A stretch of 64,000 nucleotides of DNA, taken from contig JAXDFZ010000001.1 in the NCBI GenBank assembly GCA_034665305.1, positions 280,205 through 344,204 of the forward strand, given 5' to 3'. Of this stretch, positions 44,462 through 53,759 are shown piece by piece. The DNA comes from DASXRU01 sp034665305. GTDB lineage: Bacteria; Acidobacteriota; Blastocatellia; Pyrinomonadales; Pyrinomonadaceae. The notes under the pieces were generated by a model that worked only from the letters and a program-made list of their open reading frames with translations, did no database searches and had not been told where the DNA came from. The position numbers were made by a program, and so were the translations under genes. Each line of letters begins with the position of its first letter. The stretch's first letter is position 1.

Positions 44462-44980
44462 TCATTTAGCTAAGGTGTAGTCGAACTCGTAGAAGTGTTT
44501 GCCGTCGACGATATTGATTGTCATCTTGCCTGACAATCCTGCGAGGTCGCCGGTGCCGGAGTCGGGAACGACGGTGATGAGAAGGTGCGGTTTGCCGCGA
44601 TCCATTGTCCCGCTGTGCTGCAACGCAAAGCTCCCGCTCTTTCCCTGCAAGCTTCCGTTCACTCGCTCCATCGCGACGTAACCTGCCGAACCTTTCACTT
44701 CCGTACTGTAAGCCAGCATCTGGCCTTTGCTGGTGCCGTCGAGGTCGCCATGAAATTGTTTGTCCAGAGTCATGCGGCCCACCGTAGGACCATCTGATTG
44801 TTCATCCGATTGCGGCTTCACCTTCACATCAAATGTGCCGCTGGCATGTTTCGTCACTAGCTTCTCCTTTTGAGTTTTCTTCGCGGGTCTTTTGGTTTGG
44901 GTCTGCGCTATCGCGCCAAACGCGAGGCATAGAATGAAACACGGGAGCAGCACGGCTCCCGCGCGATATTTATTTTTCAT
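44462..44980 (-). CDS. Secreted DUF3224 protein
   Basis: 172 residues with a signal peptide (VLLPCFILCLAFGAIAQ). The mature beta-barrel-like domain has HASGTFDVKVKPQSDEQ, GRMTLDKQFHGDLDGTSKGQ and GKHFYEFDYTL, matching DUF3224 (a small calycin-like domain of unknown function). The family is normally cytosolic in actinobacteria; here it is exported. Ends at the repeat gap; divergent from gnd. Confidence 0.85.
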   Translation of the reverse strand: MKNKYRAGAVLLPCFILCLAFGAIAQTQTKRPAKKTQKEKLVTKHASGTFDVKVKPQSDEQSDGPTVGRMTLDKQFHGDLDGTSKGQMLAYSTEVKGSAGYVAMERVNGSLQGKSGSFALQHSGTMDRGKPHLLITVVPDSGTGDLAGLSGKMTINIVDGKHFYEFDYTLAK

Positions 44981-45069
44981 AGCGCGGCGGATTATAGCAG
45001 TCGCTTGAGAAATGGGTTATAAAACAAGCACGAAATCATCTGACAGTAGGAGTCGATTGGAGGCGGGAA

Positions 45070-46572
45070 ATGGCGGAAGCTGACATCGGCATTGCCGGTG
45101 TGGGCGTCATGGGTTCGAACCTGGCGCGCAACATGGAACGCAATGGCTTTGCGGTAGCGGTCTGGGATCGTGATCCGGCCTTTCTGGCCCAGGCGATGTC
45201 GCACGTCGAAGCGGGAAAACGAATTACTCCGTACCAGACGCCGGAGGAATTCGTGCGGGCCATCAAACGCCCGCGCAAGATTCTCATGATGGTTAAAGCC
45301 GGCCCGCCCGTCGATTGGACGGTGGAACAATTCAAACCGTTTCTGGAGCAGGACGACATACTAATCGACGGCGGCAATTCTTTTTTTCAGGACACGCGGC
45401 GGCGCGAAGCCGCGTTGGCAACCGAAGGCCTGCGCTTCATCGGCTCGGGAGTGTCCGGCGGTGAAGAGGGCGCGCTGAACGGTCCTTCATTAATGCCGGG
45501 CGGAGCGCGGGCAGCGTATGAAGAGATCCGGCCCATCTGGGAAGCGATCGCTGCGAAGACCAATGATGGGCCGTGTACCACCTACGTAGGCCCGGACGGA
45601 GCCGGCCATTTTGTGAAGATGGTCCATAACGGAATCGAGTATGGCGATATGCAATTGATCGCTGAAGTCTACGACATCCTGCGCCGCGTCCTGGGGCTAA
45701 CCGCCGGAGAGATTGCGAACGTCTTTGAGGAGTGGAACCGCGGAACCTTAGAGTCATATTTGATTGAGATCACCGCGCAAATCCTTCGCTTCAATGAACC
45801 GGAAACTGGAAAGCCCCTCGTGGATCTGATTCTCGATCAGGCTGAGCAGAAGGGCACCGGCAAGTGGACGGCGCAGGTGGCTTTGGATTTAGGAGTGGCC
45901 ATACCGACTATCAATGCGGCGATCGATGCGCGGTTGATGTCGAGTTCGAAGGAAGAGCGGATTAAGGCCAGCGCTCAATTTAGCGATGGAAAGAGCGGGG
46001 GCAAGCCGCCCTTCCTGACTGCAAGTGTTTCCAGTTCCGATGAGCGCGAGACATTCCCAGCTCGCAGTCAGGAAGGCGGGCTTGCCCCCGCTCTTAGTTC
46101 TGAAAACTTTCTTCAGTGTCTGCATGATGCACTCTACGCTTCCAAGATTTGTTCGTATGCCCAAGGCTTTAGCTTGATGCGCGCCGGATCGAACGAGTGG
46201 AAGTGGAACATCGACCTAAGTGAGATGGCGCGGATTTGGAAGGGCGGTTGCATCATTCGCGCGAAGTTTCTGGACAGCATCAAGACCGCGTACAAATCCG
46301 ATCCCGATCTGGCGAACTTGATGCTGGCGTCGGACCTGCGCGACTGGTTGCAGACCGGCCAGGCCAATTGGCGCAGCGCGATCGGCTCCGCTCAAGCGCA
46401 TGGCGTGCCGGTGCCGGCGATGGCAGCGAGTCTTGCCTACTTTGACAGTTACCGCGCGGCGAACTTGCCGCAGAACTTAACGCAAGCGCAGCGCGATTTC
46501 TTCGGGGCGCATACTTATCATCGAGTCGATAAACCGGAGTTGGGTGCGGTCCATACGGATTGGGAACCATGA
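45070..46572 (+). CDS. gnd: 6-phosphogluconate dehydrogenase, decarboxylating
   Basis: Oxidises 6-phosphogluconate to ribulose-5-phosphate with NADP+ or NAD+. 500 residues, about 30 longer than E. coli Gnd. Rossmann motif GIAGVGVMGSNLARNM; active-site blocks GGNSFFQDTRR, VGPDGAGHFVKMVHNGIEYG, and the C-terminal YDSYRAANLPQNL-QAQRDFFGAHTYHR. GGAGGCGGGAA precedes the ATG. Residues about 308-342 are an in-frame insertion made of an inverted intergenic repeat, at a loop between SAQF and FLQCLHDALYASKICSYAQG. Catalytic blocks remain intact, so the enzyme may be active. Confidence 0.94.
   Translation: MAEADIGIAGVGVMGSNLARNMERNGFAVAVWDRDPAFLAQAMSHVEAGKRITPYQTPEEFVRAIKRPRKILMMVKAGPPVDWTVEQFKPFLEQDDILIDGGNSFFQDTRRREAALATEGLRFIGSGVSGGEEGALNGPSLMPGGARAAYEEIRPIWEAIAAKTNDGPCTTYVGPDGAGHFVKMVHNGIEYGDMQLIAEVYDILRRVLGLTAGEIANVFEEWNRGTLESYLIEITAQILRFNEPETGKPLVDLILDQAEQKGTGKWTAQVALDLGVAIPTINAAIDARLMSSSKEERIKASAQFSDGKSGGKPPFLTASVSSSDERETFPARSQEGGLAPALSSENFLQCLHDALYASKICSYAQGFSLMRAGSNEWKWNIDLSEMARIWKGGCIIRAKFLDSIKTAYKSDPDLANLMLASDLRDWLQTGQANWRSAIGSAQAHGVPVPAMAASLAYFDSYRAANLPQNLTQAQRDFFGAHTYHRVDKPELGAVHTDWEP
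45992..46094. repeat. Inverted repeat inserted in frame within gnd
   Basis: Left arm 45992-46024 (AGAGCGGGGGCAAGCCGCCC on) and right arm 46064-46094 (GCAGTCAGGAAGGCGGGCTT on) are near-perfect reverse complements with a 39-base loop. A third copy lies outside genes at 23823. It adds about 35 residues without a stop or frameshift. Confidence 0.9.
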
Positions 46573-46588
46573 CGCCATCCTAGTTGGT

Positions 46589-46690
46589 TTCCCCTCCCCG
46601 CAAGCGGGAGGGGCTAGGGGTGGGGTTGGGGTCAACGCGCGCCGTTTCCTCTCCCCCAACACCTCTCCGCTCGCGGAGAGGGGAGGGCAG
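46589..46690. repeat. GGGAGGGGCTAGGGGTGGGG-type hairpins
   Basis: Hairpins CCCCTCCCCGC-AAGC-GGGAGGGG (46589-46610) and CCTCTCCGCTCGCGGAGAGG (46664-46683) fill the gnd-M61 gap. Related copies occur at 42065, 42392, 63703 and 63799; the family is common in many bacterial genomes. Confidence 0.75.
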
Positions 46691-46711
46691 CACTCCAACG
46701 AGGAGATATTA

Positions 46712-48499
46712 ATGTTAAGAAAAAATATCGCTTGCCGCCTGAGTTCCGCGCTCTTGTGGTTGTTGGTCGTTGTGGTTGCGCCGGCGGCGGCGCAGACTAA
46801 TCAGTTTCGTGTCGATTACACAGTCGAGGTGCAAAACCCTGAGGCCGGCTTGTTTCACGTGACGGCGGATGTCAAAAACATCAGGCAAGCGGAGTTGCAA
46901 CTTTCGCTGCCGACCTGGACGCCGGGCTGGTACACGATCGAGAACTACGCGAAGAACATTTTGCGTTTCACCATCAAGGACACGCGGGGTAAGCGTCTGG
47001 CCCATACCCTGACGCGCAAGCAAACGTGGCAAGTTGAAACGGCGGGACGCAACCGAATCGTGGTTGAGTTTGACTACCGCGCTGACACCCTTGGCCTCAA
47101 TCAAGCAAAGATTACAAAAGATTTTGCCTTCTTCACCGGCACTCAACTGTTCCTGATGGCCGAGGGGCATCGGGCCAGTCCGAGTTCGGTCCGATTTGTT
47201 ATTCCTACCGCTTGGCGAATCATTTCCGCACTGCGCGAGACGTCCGATCCTTTCCGCTACACGGCAGCTGATTACGACACGCTGGTGGATTCGCCGACGG
47301 AAATGGGCCGATTCGACGTAGTCCATTTCGAAGTAGAAGGTAAACCTCACTATTTCGTGGCCACGCCTGCGGGAGCTTTCGCCACCGAGAAGGCTGGTAA
47401 ATTTACCGATCTGCTGGCAAAAGTTGCGGTGGCCCAGAGTGCAATCTTTCACGGCCTGCCTTACGAAAAGTACGTGTACTTCTATTTTTTCCTGCCGCCC
47501 GAATCCAATGCCAGCGGCGCTCTCGAACACCAAAACTCGCATGTCAGTTTCGCGCCGCCGGGAAACGTGGCCCAACCGGAAAACATGATCGGCACGGCGT
47601 CGCATGAGTTCTTCCACACCTGGAACGTGAAGCGCATTCGCCCGGCAGAGATGTGGCCCTACGATTATGCGCGCGAGGACGAGACGCCGCTGCTGTGGGT
47701 CTCGGAGGGTTTCACGAACTATTACGGAGTCGTCGGCACCTATCGCGCCGGCGTCACCACGAAGGAAGCGTTTTTGGATCGCGCGGCGGGCGCCATCTCC
47801 GACGTGGAGAACAATCCCGCCCGCAACTTCATTTCACCGGCGGAATCGTCGGTCTCCACGTGGGTGGGGTACGACACGCCGGTAGCTTTCGGTATTTCGT
47901 ATTATGTTCAGGGACAGAATCTGGGCGCGCTGCTGGATCTTTCGATTCGTCATGACACTAACGGCCGCGCCAGTCTTGATGATGTGATGCGGGCGTTGTA
48001 TCGCGACTACTACCAACGAGGGCGCGGATTCACGATGGCTGACATGCTCGGGATCATCCAGGGCTTGACGCACCGCGACTATCGCGAGTTTTTTAGCCGG
48101 TACGTATGGGGTGTGGACGTTCCGCCTTATGAAACAATCTATGGCTATGCGGGCTATCACGTGGAAAGGGTTTCCGGGAAAACGCCGGTGTTCGGATTTG
48201 ACGGCAGGTTTCGCGGCGGCGGGTTTCGCGTGCAGGCGCTGCAGCAGAACTCGCCGGCCACTGCGGCCGGGCTCGAAGTGGGCGACATAATTACCAAACT
48301 CAACGGAAGCGAAATTCGTCGGGCTTCATTGGGTGGTTTGGCGGGCCAGACTGTAAAACTAATGGTCAAACGCGGCGAAGAAGAAAAAGAAGTGACCATG
48401 AACGTTGGGGTGCGCGAGGTGCTCGACTATCGGCTGGTGGAAGTGGCACACCCGACAACCGCGCAGTTGCTGATTCGCGCGGGATGGTTACGACGGTAA
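46712..48499 (+). CDS. M61-family metallopeptidase with PDZ domain
   Basis: 595 residues from the ATG at 46712 with AGGAG upstream; the open frame before it is repeat sequence. Signal peptide SALLWLLVVVVAPAAAQ. Zinc motif TASHEFFHTWNVKRIRP (HExxH) and third ligand in LLWVSEGFTNYYG, as in glycyl aminopeptidases of family M61. A PDZ domain at the C-terminus includes FRVQALQQNSPATAAGLEVG. It is a periplasmic peptidase, possibly N-terminal glycine-releasing. No obvious link to the flanking gnd and zwf. Confidence 0.92.
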   Translation: MLRKNIACRLSSALLWLLVVVVAPAAAQTNQFRVDYTVEVQNPEAGLFHVTADVKNIRQAELQLSLPTWTPGWYTIENYAKNILRFTIKDTRGKRLAHTLTRKQTWQVETAGRNRIVVEFDYRADTLGLNQAKITKDFAFFTGTQLFLMAEGHRASPSSVRFVIPTAWRIISALRETSDPFRYTAADYDTLVDSPTEMGRFDVVHFEVEGKPHYFVATPAGAFATEKAGKFTDLLAKVAVAQSAIFHGLPYEKYVYFYFFLPPESNASGALEHQNSHVSFAPPGNVAQPENMIGTASHEFFHTWNVKRIRPAEMWPYDYAREDETPLLWVSEGFTNYYGVVGTYRAGVTTKEAFLDRAAGAISDVENNPARNFISPAESSVSTWVGYDTPVAFGISYYVQGQNLGALLDLSIRHDTNGRASLDDVMRALYRDYYQRGRGFTMADMLGIIQGLTHRDYREFFSRYVWGVDVPPYETIYGYAGYHVERVSGKTPVFGFDGRFRGGGFRVQALQQNSPATAAGLEVGDIITKLNGSEIRRASLGGLAGQTVKLMVKRGEEEKEVTMNVGVREVLDYRLVEVAHPTTAQLLIRAGWLRR

Positions 48500-48622
48500 G
48501 CGGCAGAAGTTTTTACCACCAGCGTTGCAGCGCAACTATATGGCGTAAGATCCAGGGTTAATAGCGCGAGGCCATAATATTCCCTTTCGCGCCTTCGGCA
48601 CTTTAAGAGCAGTGGCGAATTG

Positions 48623-50173
48623 ATGTCAGAAACTAACCCAGAACCTGCAGGCGAATCCGCCAATCCTCTGCGAGCGGGGATGCGGATTGAACACAGCGCC
48701 CCGCCGTGCGCCGTGGTGATCTTTGGCGCGTCCGGCGATCTCACGAAACGAAAACTGCTGCCGGCGCTTTACCGGCTCGCGCAAGAGCGGCTGCTCCCGT
48801 CGGAGTTTGCCGTCGTCGGCGTTGCGCGCCAGCAAATGAGCGATGAAGACTTTCGCTCGCAAATGCACGCCGCGGTCGCCGAACACGAAGGTGACGCTGC
48901 CGATGATGTCGTTTGGAATAGTTTCGCCTCCGGACTTTTCTATCTGCAGGGCGAGTTTGCCGAAGCGGAAACGTTCAGCCGACTGCGAGAAACTTTGGAG
49001 CGCGTTGAAGGACAACGCGGGACGAATGGTAACCGCCTCTACTATCTCGCCACGGCGCCGGATTTTTTTGGTCTCATCGCGAAACAACTGGGTGACGCAG
49101 GACTGGCGCAAGCGGACGAAGGGCGTTGGACGCGCATCATTGTCGAGAAGCCGTTTGGACACGATCTTCAAAGCGCGCGTGCTTTGAACGAAGAGTTGGC
49201 CCACGTCTTTACCGAGGAACAGGTCTATCGCATCGATCATTACCTGGGCAAAGAAACGGTACAGAACCTGCTGGTGTTTCGTTTTGCCAACAGCATCTTT
49301 GAGCCGGTGTGGAACCGGGAATACGTCGATCACGTGCAGATAACTAACGCCGAAGCGCTCGGCGTCGAGGGCCGCGGCGCATTTTATGAAAAAGCCGGCG
49401 CGGTGCGCGACATGATTCAGAGTCACGTGTTTCAAGTGACCTCGTTGATTGCCATGGAGCCTCCGGCAGCGCTGACCGCCGACGCGATTCGCGACGAAAA
49501 GGTAAAGGTGATGCGAACTGTCCGGGCCATCGCCGCCGCGGATGTTTCCGAACTCAGTGTGCGCGGCCAGTATGGGCCAGGCTTCGTGCTCGGCGACAAA
49601 GTCCCGGGTTACCGCGAAGAGCCAGGCGTCGCGCCCGACTCATCAACCGAAACGTTTGCGGCCCTGAAGCTCTATTTCGACAACCCGCGCTGGCAGGACG
49701 TGCCGTTCTACATTCGTTCCGGCAAGCGGCTAACGCGGCGCGTAACGGAGATCGCGATCGAGTTCAAAAAAACTCCCCATTCGCTCTTCAGTGAATGTGA
49801 TGCGCCACTGAAAGCGAACGTGCTGGTGATGCGCATTCAGCCGAACGAAGGCATCACGCTGCGCTTCGGCGCCAAGTTGCCGGGGCAGGCGATGCGCATT
49901 CGCTGGGTGAACATGGACTTTCGCTACGCTTCATCATTCGGTACCGAGCCGCCCGAAGCCTATGAGCGTTTGTTGTTGGATTGCATGCTGGGCGACTCCA
50001 CGCTGTACGCGCGCCGCGACATGACGGAGCGCGGGTGGGAGATCGTGACGCCGCTTCTGGAAACGTGGAAACAACCGGCTAAAGACTTTCCGAATTATGC
50101 GGCCGGCTCGTCAGGGCCGGAACAGGCGCAGGAGTTGATGCGGAGGGATGGGCGAGAGTGGCGGGAGCTGTAA
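48623..50173 (+). CDS. zwf: Glucose-6-phosphate 1-dehydrogenase
   Basis: Oxidises glucose-6-phosphate to 6-phosphogluconolactone, making NADPH. About 516 residues from the ATG at 48623. N-terminal Rossmann motif VIFGASGDLTKRKLLPALYR; substrate/catalytic block RIDHYLGKETVQNLLVFRF; KPFGHDLQSA lysine site. It is followed 163 bases later by opcA on the same strand, a pairing seen in cyanobacteria and actinobacteria. A repeat run of CAGTGGGCAGTGGGCAGTGA starts at the stop. Confidence 0.95.
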   Translation: MSETNPEPAGESANPLRAGMRIEHSAPPCAVVIFGASGDLTKRKLLPALYRLAQERLLPSEFAVVGVARQQMSDEDFRSQMHAAVAEHEGDAADDVVWNSFASGLFYLQGEFAEAETFSRLRETLERVEGQRGTNGNRLYYLATAPDFFGLIAKQLGDAGLAQADEGRWTRIIVEKPFGHDLQSARALNEELAHVFTEEQVYRIDHYLGKETVQNLLVFRFANSIFEPVWNREYVDHVQITNAEALGVEGRGAFYEKAGAVRDMIQSHVFQVTSLIAMEPPAALTADAIRDEKVKVMRTVRAIAAADVSELSVRGQYGPGFVLGDKVPGYREEPGVAPDSSTETFAALKLYFDNPRWQDVPFYIRSGKRLTRRVTEIAIEFKKTPHSLFSECDAPLKANVLVMRIQPNEGITLRFGAKLPGQAMRIRWVNMDFRYASSFGTEPPEAYERLLLDCMLGDSTLYARRDMTERGWEIVTPLLETWKQPAKDFPNYAAGSSGPEQAQELMRRDGREWREL

Positions 50174-50226
50174 TCAGTGGGCAGTGGGCAGTGAGCAATG
50201 AACAGAGCAAAACTCAAGCTCTTCAC

Positions 50227-50307
50227 TGGGACCGCGGGCGTCCCGCCCGCAACGCCACGGCAGATCCAAGTAACGAAGATAAGCGGGCAGGACGCCCGCG
50301 ATCCCAG
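50227..50307. repeat. Inverted repeat between zwf and opcA
   Basis: Arms 50227-50251 (TGGGACCGCGGGCGTCCCGC on) and 50283-50307 (GCGGGCAGGACGCCCGCGAT on) in opposite orientation with one or two mismatches. A strong hairpin here could lower opcA expression relative to zwf. Confidence 0.75.
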
Positions 50308-50336
50308 TTAAGAGCTTGAATGGTCTTGACAGTGAT

Positions 50337-51470
50337 ATGAGCCAGGAAACAAATCCGGAAGTTATCGAGCGTGAGTTGGTGCAGCTCTGGCAACAGACCG
50401 CGTCGGCACAGCTACGCGATTTGGAGCCAGGGAAAGAGCGCGCGACGCTGAGAGCGCGCGCGGCCAACCTGATGGTGTACGGGTCGAAGGCTGCGTCGCT
50501 CGAGAAGATCGAGGAGGTGTTGCAGGAACTGAGTGCCCGGCATCCCTGTCGTGCGCTGGTAATGATTGATTCGCAGGACCGTGACGATCACGACATTCAG
50601 GTTTCCGTAGATTCTTTTTGCCATGAAAATGCGAAGCAACAACGGCGCCATCTTTGCTGCGAAGAAGTAGCGTTGAAAGCCAGCGGGCGGTTCGTGGTAG
50701 AACTGCCAAGCGCGGCAATTCCATTGCTGGTACCTGATTTGCCCGTGTTTCTTTGGTGGCAGGACGATCTGCAAACCAACGCAGACGTTTTCACCGAGTT
50801 GGCCCACCGGGCCGATCGCGTGATTATTGATTCGGCCAACTTCACTGACGGCGGCAAGCAAATTAGTGCGCTGCGATCTTTGTTAGCTGCGGAGCCCGAC
50901 GAGCAGACCGCGTTCAGCGACATAAATTGGGCGCGGCTAACGTCATGGCGCGCGCTGTTGGCGAGTTTCTTTGATACCACGCCAAATCGCGATGCGCTGG
51001 GGAAACTAGTTAGCGTCGTGATCGAGTACTCGGCGTGCGACTCTGGCGGGCTTTCGGCGCAACCGTTGCTAATCGCCGGTTGGCTGGCGGACAGGCTCGA
51101 TTGGAAGTTGATCGGGAACGCCGCCCGCGCAGCTGACAGCTCTCAAACGGTGCGCTTCGAAAACCATGGGCGAAAGATCGACGTTGCCTTCGTCGAGGTT
51201 GAACGGCCGCAACTGCAGCCTGGCCGTTTGGCGCGGGTGGAGCTGGCGACCGAGTCGCCCCTCACTTTCGCGGTGACGCGCAGTGCCGACGGTCTGCATC
51301 TGGAAACCGTTATCAACGCCGAACAGGCAGATCCTCATGGCGGAGTCTCACAGTCGCACACGCGCAGTGTCGCCGATCTGCTGGGAGGCGAGATGGAAAT
51401 CATTTGCCGCGATCGGGTTTGGGAAGACGCGGTGACTAAGGCTGCGGAAATCGTGGGTATGAGGCAGTAG
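50337..51470 (+). CDS. opcA: Glucose-6-phosphate dehydrogenase assembly protein OpcA
   Basis: 377 residues from the ATG at 50337; an earlier in-frame start adds seven residues. OpcA promotes the active oligomer and redox regulation of Zwf in cyanobacteria. The conserved blocks HPCRALVMIDSQDRDDHDIQ, FVVELPSAAIPLLVPDLPVF and LWWQDDLQTNADVF match the family. A cysteine cluster (SFCHENAKQQRRHLCCEE) could be redox-active; inference. The TAG stop is within the CAGTAGCCCGACCGT repeat word, as at 42190. Confidence 0.88.
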   Translation: MSQETNPEVIERELVQLWQQTASAQLRDLEPGKERATLRARAANLMVYGSKAASLEKIEEVLQELSARHPCRALVMIDSQDRDDHDIQVSVDSFCHENAKQQRRHLCCEEVALKASGRFVVELPSAAIPLLVPDLPVFLWWQDDLQTNADVFTELAHRADRVIIDSANFTDGGKQISALRSLLAAEPDEQTAFSDINWARLTSWRALLASFFDTTPNRDALGKLVSVVIEYSACDSGGLSAQPLLIAGWLADRLDWKLIGNAARAADSSQTVRFENHGRKIDVAFVEVERPQLQPGRLARVELATESPLTFAVTRSADGLHLETVINAEQADPHGGVSQSHTRSVADLLGGEMEIICRDRVWEDAVTKAAEIVGMRQ

Positions 51471-51593
51471 CCCGACCGTTAGGAAGGGTCTCAGGTTTCA
51501 GGTTTCAAGTTTCGGGTTCAAACGAACTGTGAAAACGTGAAACCAAACTTGAAACTTGAAACCTGAAACCTGAAACCTGAAACTTGAAACCGG
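51463..51593. repeat. CAGTAGCCCGACCG word plus GAAACCTGAAACTTG array
   Basis: The word at 51463-51490 contains the opcA stop. It is followed by CAGGTTTCAGGTTTCAAGTT (51491-51518) and, in opposite orientation, a tandem run of GAAACCTGAAAC (about 51548-51591), forming a long imperfect hairpin. Nothing coding in 51471-51697. Confidence 0.8.
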
Positions 51594-51697
51594 ATCCCTC
51601 TCTTGACGCTTCTAATGGGCCTGCTCTAAAGTCAGGGCGCTGAGCCCAGCAGCGCACCGATTGCCGCACAATTGTCTCCCTTCGAGTTGGTTAGTCC

Positions 51698-53653
51698 TTG
51701 ACCCGAAAGCGCATCGTGGTTTATCGCCATTTTCCCCTGGCTCGTGTTCTGCGGACAACCGGTCTGTTGCTGCTGCTCGTGCTGCCGGCGGCCCCGATCG
51801 CTTCTGCGAAAGACACCTGGACGAGTGTGCGTTCTAAGAATTTCCTGCTGGTGGGCGACGCCAGCGAGAAGGAGATCCGCCAGGTGGCCATCCGGCTGGA
51901 GCAATTCCGCGAAGCTTTCACGCTGCTCTTCAGCAATGCCCCCACCAAGCCTCTCGTTCCCACAACGGTAATTGTTTTCAAGAACGACAACTCGTACAAG
52001 CCATTCAAACCTACCGCTTACACTGCCGGATATTTTCAGGCCGGCGAAGACGTGAATTACATAACGTTGACGAGTGAAGGAATGGCCAGGAACGATGAGC
52101 CGTTCCGCGTAATCTTTCACGAATACGTTCACCTGATGGTCAATAGCACCCTCGGAAACGTGCCTACCTGGTTCAGCGAAGGGCTGGCTGAGTATTACAG
52201 CAGCTTTAGCATGAGCGACGATCGCAAGGTTACGCTGGGGCGCGTGGTGGGCAATCACGTGTTGTTCCTGCGCCAGCAGAAGTTGCTGCCGCTGCGCACG
52301 CTATTTGCGGTGGATCACACTTCGCCTTACTACAACGAGAAGGACCAGGCGAATGTTTTTTACGCGCAGGCCTGGGCCCTGGTCCATTACCTGGTCCTCG
52401 GCAACCACGGCCAACGCAATCGCCAGATGGGCCGCTTTCTGGACTTGATTAATACCGGCAAATCAACCGATGCCGCTTTCACTGAAGCTTTTCAAACGAC
52501 ATACGAAGCGCTGGAAAAAGAGCTGCAGGAGTATATCCAGCGCGACACTTATCCGGCGCAAACTATGGTCTTCAAAAATAAGTTAGGCGCGGATAGCGAA
52601 ATCGTAAGCACGCTGTTGAGTGACGCTGAGGCCCAAGCGTATCTGGGTGACTTGTTGTTGCACAGCCAACGGCCTGACGCGGAAGCTTACCTGCAAAAAG
52701 CTCTGAGTCTTAATCCCGCGTTGGGAATGGCGAATTCGTCGTTGGGATTGCTGCGGGCGCGACAGGGACGTTTTGAAGAGGCGCGCCAGCATCTGGAAAG
52801 AGCGGTGGCGGCCAACAGCCAGAACTACCTGGCCCATTACTACTACGCCCTGGCGTTGAGCCGGCAGGGCATGGACTCGAACAACGTCGTCTACGCATAC
52901 GCTCCGGAATCGTTGGGCGTGATGCGACGCGAGCTGCAGAAGGTGATTGAACTGGCGCCTGACTTTGCCGAAGGTTATCACTTGCTGGCATTCGTTAACC
53001 TGGTCGCCAGCGAGCAGCTTGATGAGTCCATTGGATTAATGAAGAAAGCGCTGACTTTGTCTCCGGAAAGGCCTGAGTACGTCTTTGTGCTGGGGCAGAT
53101 TTATCTGAACCAGGAGAAGTTTGACCTGGCCCGGCAGCTGTTCCAGCCGCTGGCCCAATCCGGCGCCGACAAAGAATTAAGGCAACGCGCCCAGAGTCTT
53201 TTGGATCGCGCGACTTTCGTAGAGGATTTGCGCGAGAAACAGGCAGAATTCAATCGCAATCGCGGCCGGGGTAACAGTCTCCCTGAATCGCAGGATACGG
53301 AAATCACTCTGGATCCAATTGCTGAGTTGGAAGCGGCGCTTCGAAAACCCGCCGCGGGCGAACACAGAGTAGTGGGCAACCTCATCCGCGTCGATTGTGG
53401 TGCGAAGACAATCGTATTCACAATCCAGGTGGGCGAGAGCCTGATGAAAGTTCAAACTGAAAGTTTCAAAGAGATGAGCTTCCGGACGTTTACTCAAACC
53501 ATTAAGCGCGAGATTACGTGCGGAGTGCGAGAGCATGCCGACGCTGTGGTAGTGACCTACAAACGCGTCGGCGAGTCGCGGACCCCCGCCGCCGGGACCG
53601 CGATCACAATGGAGTTCGTGCCGCGGGAGTTCAGGTTAAAGGCCGGTGGTTAG
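51698..53653 (+). CDS. Peptidase-MA-like protein with TPR repeats
   Basis: 651 residues from a TTG; an in-frame GTG at 51716 is an alternative. Signal peptide TTGLLLLLVLPAAPIASA. The peptidase MA/gluzincin-like domain has FHEYVHLMVN (HExxH) and WFSEGLAEYYSSF. From about residue 300 there are tetratricopeptide repeats (LGDLLLHSQRPDAEAYLQKA, SSLGLLRARQGRFEEARQHL). A C-terminal beta domain follows (VDCGAKTIVFTIQVG). It is an exported, possibly zinc-dependent peptidase. Confidence 0.85.
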   Translation: MTRKRIVVYRHFPLARVLRTTGLLLLLVLPAAPIASAKDTWTSVRSKNFLLVGDASEKEIRQVAIRLEQFREAFTLLFSNAPTKPLVPTTVIVFKNDNSYKPFKPTAYTAGYFQAGEDVNYITLTSEGMARNDEPFRVIFHEYVHLMVNSTLGNVPTWFSEGLAEYYSSFSMSDDRKVTLGRVVGNHVLFLRQQKLLPLRTLFAVDHTSPYYNEKDQANVFYAQAWALVHYLVLGNHGQRNRQMGRFLDLINTGKSTDAAFTEAFQTTYEALEKELQEYIQRDTYPAQTMVFKNKLGADSEIVSTLLSDAEAQAYLGDLLLHSQRPDAEAYLQKALSLNPALGMANSSLGLLRARQGRFEEARQHLERAVAANSQNYLAHYYYALALSRQGMDSNNVVYAYAPESLGVMRRELQKVIELAPDFAEGYHLLAFVNLVASEQLDESIGLMKKALTLSPERPEYVFVLGQIYLNQEKFDLARQLFQPLAQSGADKELRQRAQSLLDRATFVEDLREKQAEFNRNRGRGNSLPESQDTEITLDPIAELEAALRKPAAGEHRVVGNLIRVDCGAKTIVFTIQVGESLMKVQTESFKEMSFRTFTQTIKREITCGVREHADAVVVTYKRVGESRTPAAGTAITMEFVPREFRLKAGG

Positions 53654-53654
53654 G

Positions 53655-53758
53655 TCAGTAGGCAGTCGGCAGGAGCAGTCGGCAGGAAATGAAAGCAGGC
53701 GAGTAGAAAGCTGTTTTTGCTTCCTGCCGACTGCCCCTGCCGTCTGCCTCCTGACGAG
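53655..53758. repeat. Inverted GCAGTCGGCAGGAGCAGTCG repeat
   Basis: GTCGGCAGGAGCAGTCGGCA (about 53662-53690) and its reverse (CCTGCCGACTGCCCCTGCCG, about 53723-53752) face each other between the convergent stops of the peptidase-MA and Ycf48-like genes. Confidence 0.75.
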
Positions 53759-53759
53759 T

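Noticed and set aside
46544..46711. N-terminal extension of the M61 peptidase
   Set aside because: It is encoded by GGGAGGGG repeat hairpins; the ATG at 46712 has AGGAG and begins a normal signal peptide.
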